Position numbers and translations under genes: made by a program
Assembly (NCBI GenBank): GCA_021399435.1
Contig: JAJTUP010000009.1
Coordinates: 1,116,001 to 1,180,000, forward strand
Origin: Diaporthe sp. PMI_573
Lineage: Eukaryota; Ascomycota; Sordariomycetes; Diaporthales; Diaporthaceae
Reading direction: 5' to 3'
Length of the DNA stretch: 64,000 nt
Part shown: positions 47,221 to 56,721 of the stretch, piece after piece
How positions within the stretch are numbered: position 1 is the first letter of the stretch
Layout: each line of letters opens with the position of its first letter
The notes under the pieces: model-generated
The model's database searches: none
The model's input: only the letters and a program-made list of their open reading frames with translations
What the model was told of the DNA's origin: nothing

Positions 47221-48590
47221 TTGAAGCCTGGGTTCAGGGAATCAATCTGCAAATCAGTGTCAAGACTGCGTGATGTGCTGGCCGGGGCGGTTACGGGCAA
47301 TTTCACGAGTGTCGCGCCGGCGGCCACGGGCGGTCGAGCCTCATGGCCATCTCACTCGCTCGAGACACGAATTCTAATCAGCACTTTTGTGCGGAAGGAG
47401 GGCCGCCCGGCTACACAGTTCACAGTTCTCACATCATCATCTTCTGAATCCTCAATTTACCGGACACTGCCAACAACGTCAGGGTAGAGGTCTCATCTCA
47501 CTTACATGGACCCTAACCCTAACACGCTCGAGAGGAGCCAGGACCCCCAAAAAAACGAGTCAGTGGGGGCCTTCGGCGTTGACCGTGCTCACAGAGGGTG
47601 GCTTGAAACGAAAGCCCCTCCCAGGATGGGACCCAGCCACGAGGAGACAGGGCAAAACCTGCTTCTCGATTGACTGACGTCCAGTCATCCCGACACAGGT
47701 GCCAGCCCATGTGACCGCCTCTCCTTGCAACGACAGCATTCCAGTCATCCTAGGCCACGTCAAAGGAGGAGCACCCATTCGCCCCCCCTCCTACGCTCGC
47801 ATTCGTAACAAGAGGCGGGACCGTGACGATGGTGAGGGAACCCAAATCACCGTGGTAAGAGTCATCGTCGCGAGCAAGGGAGGTAGGTGGCAGGTGGCAG
47901 GGGCCATTGAACAACGCAAATGGCTGAGAGGCCAGAAAAAACCTGGTCACGGGCAAGCGAAAGCGGACATGAGCCGATCTCTGTGGCTTCGTGTAGGGTT
48001 TTCTGGAATCTTGATAGACTTACTCCCTCCCCATGTGACCTCGGTGCGCTACTACCGTAATCTACGTACTGAGTTTCACGATGGGTTCACCGATGGATTG
48101 GGCCCGTGGCGATGAGTCGGTGAAGGGCTTTCGCTGCCGGGCCCCAGTTGCGGGTACCGGACGAAGGCGTTGACTGTTTCCAAGGCTGTAGCTTGGTTCC
48201 TTCCTACTATTATTACTACTACTCTAAGGGGGAGCGGGAGAGTTGGGATAGATAGCCTCGGGGCGATCCTCGGAGCGAAGGGAGAGGGGTGGTTTTGCAA
48301 GGGCTTCTGGGCTTTTTGGTTGCAAGGGACAAGGGCTTTGTCTGTCGAACCCTGACGAGCTGAAGAATCGGGATCCCGTGGGTGGCATTCTTGCGCTGTC
48401 TCTGCAAATCCCGTCCCGTTCCCGTATCGGCAGGGCCTAAATGGTTCGCTCGACGCTCGAGGGCGCCGGGACAGGGATGCGAGCGCGCCTTGAAAGAAGG
48501 ACGGCCTGGAGCTTGTTCTGGACCGACGGGATGGTCACCTGGGAGGGGACAGGATCGTCAAGGCTCAAGGCCCTGCTGCTTGTCTGATTG
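47221..48590 (+). ncRNA. Candidate telomerase RNA (TER)
   Basis: Three observations support this. First, CCCTAACCCTAAC at 47511-47523 is just over two units of the fungal telomere C-strand. It contains the 11-nt CTAACCCTAAC template known from TERs that make TTAGGG repeats, in the sense expected for an RNA template. Second, it lies in a 4.5-kb interval with no protein gene and about 3 kb from the next start codon. Third, 1.07 kb downstream on the same strand is ATAAGT (48591-48596), followed by CTTAC and CTGAT branch-like sites and an AG. Neurospora TER is known to end at such a non-canonical 5' splice site through the first splicing step only. The 5' end is a guess from an AT-rich promoter-like block. 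A pseudoknot and CR4/5 helix are needed but were not established by eye; a CCCCC/GGGGG stem with an A7 loop lies at 47544-47568. The alternative is a Tbf1/Teb1-type binding site or an interstitial telomeric fragment. Confidence 0.5.
47511..47523 (+). other. Telomeric C-strand unit, putative TER template
   Basis: CCCTAACCCTAAC, preceded by GGA and followed by ACGCTCGAG. It is the only such 13-mer noticed in the window. It is too short for a typical interstitial telomere tract and of a length suited to a telomerase template. Confidence 0.6.
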
Positions 48591-48720
48591 ATAAGTTTCG
48601 GTGCGGGCCATTCACGGTGAGCGGTGTGCCACGCCGTGGCTGCTCATGTGATCGCTCGTGTCTCGCGGGCTACCATCGGCCTGGCTGGGTCGAGACGATA
48701 TAGCTTACCCCGGCTGATAG
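48591..48720 (+). other. Putative 3'-processing intron of the candidate TER
   Basis: Starts ATAAGT at 48591. Branch-like CTTAC is at 48704-48708 and CTGAT at 48714-48718, with AG at 48719-48720. A +1 A instead of G permits the first but not the second splicing step in the Neurospora TER model, so cleavage would leave an RNA end at 48590. Confidence 0.4.
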
Positions 48721-48891
48721 CAATGGCGGAAGACCAGATTTGGAAACCCATGAAAGCGCCGTGCAACGTTGAGAGAGCCAGAGTTCCCGAGTGTCGGAAT
48801 GTGTAAGCTTGCGCGCTTGCGTGCTTTGTGTGCACGTGTGCAAGGTCTGAGACCAGTCGCAGCAGGCCGCTCGCTGATCTCGTTGCAGGCC

Positions 48892-48923
48892 TCAGTCACT
48901 CAGTCACTCAGTCACTCAGTCAC
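48892..48923 (+). repeat. CAGTCACT octamer array
   Basis: Four tandem copies of CAGTCACT, the last partial. Confidence 0.9.
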
Positions 48924-49105
48924 CCATGCTCGCTCATCAGTTTTCACGCTGTCCCCACCTGTGGAGCACGGGTGCCACTGACTGGGTGCGGTGACGTGCA
49001 GTGAAAGTGAGGTGCAGTTCGGAATCGTGCATGGGTTTGGTGCCAACGTTGAAAAGTTAGATAAGAAGACGTGTCGTCCGTCCTTACGACCACGTCGACA
49101 ACCAC

Positions 49106-49106
49106 G

Positions 49107-49137
<31 letters not shown>

Positions 49138-49138
49138 C
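49106..49138 (+). repeat. GCAG tetranucleotide array
   Basis: About eight perfect GCAG units. Confidence 0.9.
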
Positions 49139-50354
49139 AACAGCAAAATGTTGGGCAACTGGCCGGCGGGGCAATTGAAACAACAGGTGCAGGCTGTCTT
49201 GATTACGGATCACAAGTGCTGTGCTGTGTTTGTGCAGTACGTTCCCATGTTTGCTTGCCGTGGTACCTAGGTACAAATCCCACAGCACACTAGACACCGT
49301 CCTGGCCTGGGCTGATCTGACTGTCTGAGACAGGCAGACCACCGCTTGAGCCGTGCGACCCTGGCCCTGTCCTGTCTCTTGCTGTTCGTGCCTGGCCCTT
49401 GTCTCTGTTTGAATAAGCGCCAGCCAACCGTTTGCGGCTTCCCACCACAGTATGAAGGGCCCTCGACGGCTGACCAACCTCACCTCTCCCCTTTGCTCCC
49501 TTTGCTCCCTGCCCGGCCCAGGCCCAGACAGCTCTCAAATTTTATCTGCATTGTCAGACCCTTGCCCTGCCTCCCGGCGTGTGCCTGGCGCTTCGTCGTG
49601 GCCTCTCGTTTACGGCGTCTCGGCCACGTCGAAACGGCACTGCCCCGTACCGCGTCTCGCACCCGCGCGCTCGCCCACCTATGCCGCCTGCAGATGCACG
49701 TCTCGACCCCGGATGCGCCCCGGAGGTTCGTTTGGCACCGCCGATGACATGTTTCCACCGCGCCCATCACGCTCTCCTGCGAGCCCACCTGGCGTTCGTC
49801 GCTCGCCCTGAGACGGACTAGGGGCTTCTAATTATGACATGGCGCCTCTCTGGCTCCCCGCCCTGGCGGCTACACCACGGCCACTCGCCTTGACTGAGCA
49901 TTGCCCATGCTGCCGCCGACCACTCCCTGTGCTTCGCCTTCGACTGGACATGGAGGCCGCAAGACGGGTCTCCTGCGTCTAAGTGCGTCTGCCTTCTCCA
50001 CGCACACAGGCCAGCAGTCGTCCTGCCATCGCGCGATGGCTGGCCTGGGCGAGGTCTTTGTCACCTCACCCGGCACCTACGGCGTCGTCTTTGTCCAGAC
50101 ACCCAGCTTTGGAACGTCATATCCGCATGGTTAGGCATTGCTCAGGTCTGTTGACGGACGGAACCTAGCCCCCGACACCTCGCTTCTTCCTTCTCATTAC
50201 ATCGCCATTGTTCTCAACCTCATTTTCCCAAAGTCTTTGTTTCCTCTGCTCTTGCCGCCCGAGTCACAAGGGATTGTCATCTTGACTGCCTTTGGGAGTG
50301 TCCTGAATCACACACACTGTTGATCATACTTCTTATGCCTCTCGGCTCATAACC

Positions 50355-50570
50355 TTGCACCCAAAGGGCTTTGCTCTTTTGGCCTCTGCCCCCCGTAATT
50401 CTCCACGTCAATCCCCTCTGCAACCGCCGACTACTATCTGGTACTCCGCAACGAACACATCACCCACCGCGCTACGCGCCGGGTATCAGAAACACAACCG
50501 ACATATTCTAGCATTGCACAAGAAACAACATAACCGAACAACATCTTTGGGGACACACTCACATCAATGA
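50355..50570 (+). promoter_or_regulatory. Upstream ORF overlapping the main start by ATGA
   Basis: A 71-codon frame whose stop TGA overlaps the ATG of the main gene at 50567. If it is in the mature leader it would place terminating ribosomes exactly on the main start, a layout known to allow reinitiation. Whether this part of the leader is transcribed or spliced is unknown. Confidence 0.35.
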
Positions 50571-52015
50571 AGAGACAAACAAGAAGCCCGGCGCTGGCCA
50601 AGGCGTCGGCGCTTCTGCTCCTGTCCGCAATACCCTCCTTCGCTTCGGCCCTCTACATCCAAGTACCACCATCAGAGCTCTTCAGCCGCCAAGATTCCAC
50701 ATGTGGCGACTCGTCGTACGCAAAATGTACTACGGCTGGCCTTCCTGACGACTTCTGCTGTCCCGCCGATCATTCATGCATTGCCCTCGCAGGCAAGACA
50801 ACGGCTCTCTGCTGCCCTGACGGCAGTGACTGCAGTGGCATCAGACCCATTCCCTGCGATATCGCCCTGCAGGACAAGAGCCTCCATCCGGAAAATGTGG
50901 TTATGACCAACGCACTGACGGGGACGCTTCCCAAGTGTGCCGGCTTGTGCTGTCCCTTTGGGTACTCGTGCGACGGCGAGAACTGCATCCTCAACTCAGA
51001 CCAGAACGCAAAGCCGTTAACTTCGACCGGACCGCAGTCATCAACCACGGCGGTGTCGTCCTCGGCCGGGAGCAGCGAGACCGTCGGCGTGAGCGTGACC
51101 TCCGCATCCCAACAATCGGCGTCCGCTACAGCCTCTGCAACCTCCTCTGGCTCAGGCGCGGGTTCTGCGACGGCGACTGACTCCGAATCCGAGTCATCAG
51201 CCTCAGCCTCGTCCACAGCCGCGGCCGCCGGGGGGTCTGGTGATGGCGATAGCGATAGCGAGAGCTCCTCTAGTGGACCCTCGGCTGGCCTGGTAGCCGG
51301 CGGTGTCGTGGGCGGCATTGCTGCCGCCGTCTTCCTGGGGATGTTGGTATGGTTTTTCATCAAGAGGGAAGCCAAGCGCAAGAACGAGGCCGAGAAGGAG
51401 AAACCCCCGCGATCATCGCGGTCTTCCTCCTTCGGCAACATCATCAACAACCCGATGACCAACTCCCTGCGGGCGGGTGGTTGCCCGGTCATATCGAAGC
51501 CCATTGTCGACGAGGGTGCGATGAGGAGCGACTTCGGGCGCAAAGTCAGCCCGCGGGCCGGGTCCTTCCAGACCGCTAGCGACGCGGACGCCGACTACGA
51601 GAGGGAGTTTGGCACGATGGGTGACAGGCCCGTGAGCGAGGTAGACATGAATGACCTGCACTCGGTGCCCCACTCGGCCCCAAGGATAGCAAATCCCAGA
51701 GCAGTGAGCTCCATGTATGCCGTGCACGACTACATGGATGACAGCAGCGCGTACCAGGCACCGCTCAAGATGCCCTCGGCACGACAGTTCGGTGGCCAGG
51801 ACAACAGGGTCAGCGTCGGCGCCGAGGGCCGAGACGCCCTGGGGTCGCCGATATCCGACTACGGCGGCCAGAGGGTCGAGCGGGATCCTGCCGGGGCATA
51901 CATAGATGTCTTTGCCGACTCGAACGTCCCTCTGACGCCGCCGCAGGCTCACACTGGGGACAGGATGACCAGATTTACAGACATGATGGACGACGCCCAG
52001 GATAGGAGGAGGTAA
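50567..52015 (+). CDS. Cys-rich single-pass cell-surface protein
   Basis: Intronless gene of 482 residues. A signal peptide is at about 1-28 (hydrophobic core ALLLLSAIPSFASA). The ectodomain at 40-145 has some 15 cysteines, including two CC pairs in CCPADHSC and CCPFGYSC contexts. A Ser/Thr/Ala-rich stalk at 150-240, likely O-mannosylated, leads to a transmembrane helix at about 243-268 and a basic stop-transfer RREAKRK-like stretch. The cytosolic tail of about 210 residues is Ser/Asp/Pro-rich. The layout recalls Mid2/Wsc-type wall-stress sensors, but the Cys pattern is not a WSC domain. It matches a common ascomycete family of unknown function, so a sensor role is only inferred. It is convergent with the mS42 gene. 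Confidence 0.82.
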   Translation: MKRQTRSPALAKASALLLLSAIPSFASALYIQVPPSELFSRQDSTCGDSSYAKCTTAGLPDDFCCPADHSCIALAGKTTALCCPDGSDCSGIRPIPCDIALQDKSLHPENVVMTNALTGTLPKCAGLCCPFGYSCDGENCILNSDQNAKPLTSTGPQSSTTAVSSSAGSSETVGVSVTSASQQSASATASATSSGSGAGSATATDSESESSASASSTAAAAGGSGDGDSDSESSSSGPSAGLVAGGVVGGIAAAVFLGMLVWFFIKREAKRKNEAEKEKPPRSSRSSSFGNIINNPMTNSLRAGGCPVISKPIVDEGAMRSDFGRKVSPRAGSFQTASDADADYEREFGTMGDRPVSEVDMNDLHSVPHSAPRIANPRAVSSMYAVHDYMDDSSAYQAPLKMPSARQFGGQDNRVSVGAEGRDALGSPISDYGGQRVERDPAGAYIDVFADSNVPLTPPQAHTGDRMTRFTDMMDDAQDRRR

Positions 52016-52503
52016 TCTGAAAGACTGCAGAGCATATATAGCATGCATGGATTGGCGTTGACAATTTGCTTTACCTGGCGGAGTGGGTTGGATATGGGAA
52101 TAAAGAGATACCTGTCTTTTACGAGCACCTATTGCCAGCGAACGCTGCCGCTTAACTACTAGTTTAACACATACAAGTACATAAACTTTTTCATTTCTGG
52201 ATACACCGTCCACATTTGATGCCTCATACTTGAATGTGACAAGCGCACCTTTTCCAATTGAGCCATTTAGCAAGCAACTCCATACAATCATGCAGCCAGG
52301 GCAGGTGCTCGCTGCACAGGAATCTATTTGACCTTTTCTTTGGTTGCCTGTGTCATACTTTACACGTTTGATATGTCGCAGACTTTTTTGCATCGTAACC
52401 GACAGAGCCTCGGAAGAACGTCAGCGGCAGCTACCCCACGGGTGTCTATTATACAGCCCCAGCACCATCAAACCCTTGTCGTTGCAGGCAAGAAAGGAAG
52501 CGT
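52016..52503. other. Convergent intergenic region
   Basis: AT-richer 3' flanks of the surface-protein and mS42 genes, 488 bp. No gene is seen. Confidence 0.4.
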
Positions 52504-53703
52504 CTACAGAGGTGTCCCCAACGCGGGATTCGCAGTCCCTGTCCCTGCAATCGGCTGGTCCACCTGCCCAACAGCAGGACTGCCGGCGCCGACCCTCGGG
52601 CTCGTGGTCATCGGGAACTTCTCGTCGATGCGCGACAGCGACTGCACCATGCCCCAGTCGATAATGTTCCACCAGTTGGCGACAAAGTCCGTCTTGCCGC
52701 CGACGCCGTAGTCCCACATCCAGACGTGCTCCCACGTGTTGACGCACAGCACGGGCACGACGGTTGTGCCGCCGGGGGGCGGTCTGATCTTGCTCTGCTT
52801 GGCGGCGCTGCTGCCATGCAGGGGCTCGCGCCCGTTGGCCACGTTCTGCCGGTCAAAGTACTCCTTGACGACCGCGCCCCCTTCCTGGGCGCCGCCGTGG
52901 TTGTTCATGTCGACGCCCTGGCTGCGCCAGTGGGCGCCCGGGTAGGGGCTGCCGGCCTGGTAGGTCGTCAGAACCTTGAAGGGCCGCGCCTGGGCGCCGA
53001 CGCCGTCCACCTGCTGCACGAGCCAGACGAACCCGGGGCCGAACATGGCGTCCGCCGTCAGGATCAGCTCGCGCCGCAGGCTCTCGAGGCTGCCGAACGA
53101 CAGCTCCAGCTGGTTCCTGAGCTCGTCCGACATGTGCTCGCTCCTGTTGGCTCCGCCGCTCTTGGCCAGCCCGCGGAAGAAGAAGTGGTTGTTGTGCGCC
53201 ATAGAGGCGTAGTTGAACGTGGATGCGAGGTGCGGCTCGCGGGACGTCGCGATGAGCGTTTCGAGGGTTTGCATGCCTTCGAACGGGGTGCCTGGTGGAA
53301 TGGGAGGAAATTTGGTCAGCCTGGTGATCTATAGAATTGTCGACTATGCCAACCAGCAATGACCGTCCACAGCGCCGCTTGGATTGGGGGGGGGGGCCTC
53401 ATTAGTACCTGCTGTAACCTGGTTCAGCTTGTCAAGCACATGGGCCTGGTAGTTGTTATACGCGATATCGAAGCCCTCGGGCGACAACAGGCCCGGCACG
53501 CCGTCGCGCTCGAACTTGGCATCGTCGGTCAAGGGGGCGACCTTGTGCAGCCGCCGCGCCGGTGAGGCGTGTAGAGACCTCTGCTGTTGTTGCTGCTGCT
53601 GTCTCGCGGGGACGGTAAATGGTGACGACAGCGAGGGTCGAGGGGCCGCCGCGGATAGCCTCGCGGCGCACGCCCTTGATATCCGTAATCTGGGCTTGAA
53701 CAT
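52504..53703 (-). CDS. Mitochondrial small-ribosomal-subunit protein with inactive Fe/Mn-SOD fold (mS42/mS43 type)
   Basis: Two exons (53703-53409, 53291-52504) give 360 residues. The N-terminus is Arg/Ser/Ala-rich with a polyQ run at 35-41, a mitochondrial presequence. The SOD N-domain follows (SPEGFDIAYNNYQAHVLDKLN, 74-94) and then the C-domain (e.g. FGPGFVWLVQ and NTWEHVWMWDY). Aligned with MnSOD, the first metal His is Ala81 and the Asp of DxWEH is Asn283, while H134 and H287 remain, so it should not bind metal or dismutate superoxide. Such SOD-like subunits (yeast Rsm26 and Mrp1) belong to the mitochondrial small ribosomal subunit. The 117-bp intron contains a 10-G run. Which of mS42 or mS43 it is cannot be settled by eye. 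Confidence 0.85.
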
Positions 53704-54633
53704 GGTTGTTGGTTGTGTAGATCGACCTGCTGCTCCCCTACCGAAGAACAGTGTCGCGCACTCAATCAATCAATCAATCACCTAGGCGGGATCATATGGA
53801 AGCTCCGAACTTTTTTGGAACCGCCCCCCTGCACGCTTGATGGGTTACGTAATCAGTCAATGATCCCATCTTGTCCACGTCCGCAGTTGAACCCAACCCA
53901 ATAATCACCAACAAGGCTGTGATTCATTTTGGGACAATCCAAATTCTGCTATCTTCTGACACCAGAAAGTCTGCACTTAATACTCCACGCTGACTTGAGG
54001 CCAACTATCCACCATACAACCAGGTCTTGCAATACAGCAACCAGAGTAACCGTCTGTTATAGCTCGGCGGCTCATATCGCTCCTGAGATCTGGGAAGTAA
54101 AAGTTTCCTGAATTAAGACTCGCACATGTGCTGCTAATACTTGTGCACAGATCTTTCAGTAGTGGCTTCAATCGAGGCTACCAGGTGTGCCTTGCCGAAG
54201 CATTATGCAGCACATTACTGTGTCGAACATCCGCCGCCTCTCACAGGATGAGCCAATAGTCTGGGATAGCTTCTCGCGTTTGGTCGCATTTGCGAGCGTC
54301 TTCCATGTATTGTGAAGTGATGTAGAGCGCAAGACGATACCCAAGGCCTTGTAAACCGAGACACGAGCCCTTTCAAGGCAATGCTCGAAAATCCTCCGTT
54401 GTCTCTTCTATCGATCGTGGAACCAGCTGTAGCTCGATCCCTGAACTTGACATAAGCTGCACCTCTTGAGCCACAATGCTGTTGCATAGACCATTGACCA
54501 ACTGTGGAGTGTGCAAGGACCAGGTGACGTTGGTCCAGATACTCGGCTCCTACCCGACAAGAGTAATATCGCGGGCAATCCGGACCTCAAGCAAGCACGT
54601 GTTTGTCAGTGCTGTGAGAGAAGACAGCAGCGA
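53704..54633. other. Intergenic region between mS42 and TLS1-like genes
   Basis: Promoter side of mS42, with a TCAA array at 53763-53781, then AT-richer sequence up to the TLS1-like stop codon. No gene is recognised. Confidence 0.4.
53763..53781 (+). repeat. TCAA/AATC tetranucleotide array
   Basis: Four to five tandem units immediately upstream of the mS42 gene. Confidence 0.8.
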
Positions 54634-55824
54634 TCATCGCTTCTTGTCTTTCTCCTGTTGTGATAGCAAGAGATCGCGCATCGCAGCTCGTGCGTTCCTG
54701 CTGCCACCCAGCTTTGGCCCCTTGAGGACCTCCTCTTGCTTCGCTCCCGGCCGACTCGGCTGCGGTGCCGCCTTCCTCCGCTGCTGGCGTCTCTCGGACA
54801 TTGCGTCCATGAATTCGCGGCGGAACTGCTCCGCGATCTTCTCGTCCGCGGCCTCATCGAAGCCAGTCTCACCAGAAGCCTCCAGCTGATCGGGGACATC
54901 GTACACATCCACTACACTTGGGTTAGCGAACACTTCAAGTCGGTGCGGACAAGGAAACCTACGTCTGTTCTCCCGCATGAGATCTTCCACAAGCTGATCA
55001 CGTTTGACGTCGTCGCTTCCGCGCCTCTTGCGCCCGCGCCATGGCTTGCCATCCTTGCCAATCCTGACTCGCTTCCTCGAGCCATCGCCGTCGGCCTCGA
55101 TGGCCTCGCCCGCGAGGCGCCTGCGTGCCTGTTCCGTCATGTTTGCGTTGCGCATCCGGACTTCCTCGCCGAGGTCAACCTCGTGCAGTTTGCCGTGCAT
55201 GGTCGGCCGTTCCCCGAGTTGTTTGGTCGGATCTGCGCTGAGCGAACCCGCCGGCCGCGAAGATTGCTGCTGTTGTTGTAGGTTTTCTGCTTCGGTAGCC
55301 TTCTCGGCGGCGTGCCGTCTAGCCAACTCGGATTCTATATATTCCTCCCTACATGATCAGCCCATGTCCAGTGTGATGTGGGGAGGTGCAGCGGATAGGG
55401 CAACCTACATATGCTTGTTGACGAGCTCGCCAACCAGTCCTGCCTGTGGTGCGAAGCGTCTTGATACCCCGTATTCCATAGCGTCCGTGCCATTTGGATC
55501 GTCCTTGAGAACCAGGCTCCGCTCCCTGCTCGCTTCCTCCGCAACCTTAGATGTGCCTTCCGGTCGGAAACCGACCCCCTTGAGCCTTGCCTTGCGAGCG
55601 TTGCGTAGACGCAGTGCTTCTGCCACCGACGACTCCTCGATATCTGAATTTGTGTCGTGTTTTGTTTCGCCATCGTCTGGAAGCGCTTGAGCGGCAGGCT
55701 CCTGGGCCACTTCGTCTGGTTTGGTCTCGGACTCGTCTGCTGCGCGCTGTCGGAAGTGCTTGCGCTTCTTGCTAGGTCGGAATACGACTTGTGGTTCGGG
55801 GTTCTCGGTTGTGGCCGAGTCCAT
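54634..55824 (-). CDS. TLS1: Tls1/C9orf78 (HCA59) family splicing-associated protein
   Basis: Three exons (55824-55409, 55348-54963, 54911-54634) give 359 residues starting MDSATTENPEPQVVFRPSKKRKHFRQR. An in-frame ATG at 55845 would add seven residues. Family marks are the basic FRPSKKRKHFRQR near the N-terminus, KHMEEYIESEL after splice 1, the DVYDVPD segment, and the C-terminal KGPKLGGSRNARAAMRDLLL. The protein is charged and largely disordered. Fission yeast Tls1 and human C9orf78 act with the spliceosomal helicase Brr2; Tls1 also affects telomere and silencing factors through splicing. The second intron is only 51 bp, is in frame and has no stop, so it is easily missed. GTAGGT and CTAAC...TAG support it. 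Confidence 0.87.
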
Positions 55825-56156
55825 ATTGCAAACAGCTTTGAGCATGCACCCGAGAAGAGTGCGACTGATTGTATGAGTTGTACCTGTTGGCTGATGATGA
55901 GTGAATGGCCGAGACGAGGGTGGTTAACTAAGCCCGGAGGCAGTCGAAATAAGCTCCCTTATCTTATCAGGGCAGCCCCATCCCGCTGCTTGGAGACCCC
56001 GGTTGTGATGTCAGAGCCTAGGTCAAGTCCACCTCCCATCAATCTCCAAGCGTGGACATGGACAACCTTTATGCTAGATACATACCCAAAGCTTAAGACA
56101 CTCCAGTAACCCCCCAAGTCATTACTGAAGTTGCCAAAAAAAAAAAAGGAGCCAAC
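55825..56156. other. TLS1/acylphosphatase divergent upstream region
   Basis: 332-bp shared promoter with an A-rich tract (56136-56147) just before the acylphosphatase ATG. No gene is seen. Confidence 0.4.
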
Positions 56157-56554
56157 ATGACAAAACGTGTAAGTCAAATAATTATGCAGCTTACAATGGA
56201 AGACACAAAAGTTGACACTGTTAGGTGTACTTCCTCGCCCACGGTGGTATGGTTCAAGGTGTTGGATTCAGGTACTTTACCCGGAAGCAGGCCAACGCGC
56301 ATGGGGTCACTGGTTGGGTCCGCAACATTCCAAACAACAAGGTAGGTCAAACATATCACATCATTGATTTATGAGACCATCGTCATTCTAACCCTATTCC
56401 AAAGGTCGAGGGCGAGGCTCAAGGTGATGATGACGTTCTCCAGACCTTCCTGAAGGACGTCGATACTGGCCCACCCGGCTCCAAGGTTGTCAAGCTCGAC
56501 AAGGAGGACCGAGATGTCGTAGAGGGCGAGACTGGCTTCGAAGTTAGACACTAG
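56157..56554 (+). CDS. Acylphosphatase
   Basis: Three exons (56157-56168, 56225-56341, 56405-56554) give 92 residues, the normal size. The first exon has only four codons (MTKR). The joined sequence has the signature GGMVQGVGFRYF with catalytic Arg20 and GWVRN with catalytic Asn38, then the VEGEAQG strand and the C-terminal FEVRH. The enzyme hydrolyses acyl-phosphates such as 1,3-bisphosphoglycerate and carbamoyl-phosphate in the cytosol. Introns of 56 and 63 bp have GTAAGT and GTAGGT donors. It is convergent with PWP1, with 167 bp between the stops. Confidence 0.93.
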
Positions 56555-56721
56555 GTCTTCACTGGCGTCTTTGTTGAATCGTACATGGCATAAATTAGGC
56601 GTTCAGAAACGGCCTGGAGATACGGACTGGCGTTGTACCAACGATATCTCTAGAGATAATTACCTCTTTCGCTGAGCGAAATTGCTCAAACATTGACTCT
56701 GATCTCTCCCTCGGAGGCTCT

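Larger units (their letters stand above)
48721..50566. other. Intergenic region and leader of the Cys-rich surface protein
   Basis: Contains two simple repeats (48892-48923, 49106-49138) and a perfect GTACCTAGGTAC palindrome (49263-49274). From about 50.1 kb the sequence is CT-rich and then CA-rich, like a long promoter and 5' leader. A 71-codon uORF starts at 50355. No other gene is recognised. Confidence 0.4.

Noticed and set aside
47379..47440. Minus-strand C/D-like boxes overlapping the candidate TER
   Set aside because: Boxes are present, but no guide match or D' box is seen and the spacing is short; probably chance.
47511..47523. Reading the telomeric unit as a simple interstitial telomere or Tbf1/Teb1 site
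   Set aside because: Not excluded, but less favoured: too short for a typical interstitial tract and about 3 kb from the nearest start codon.
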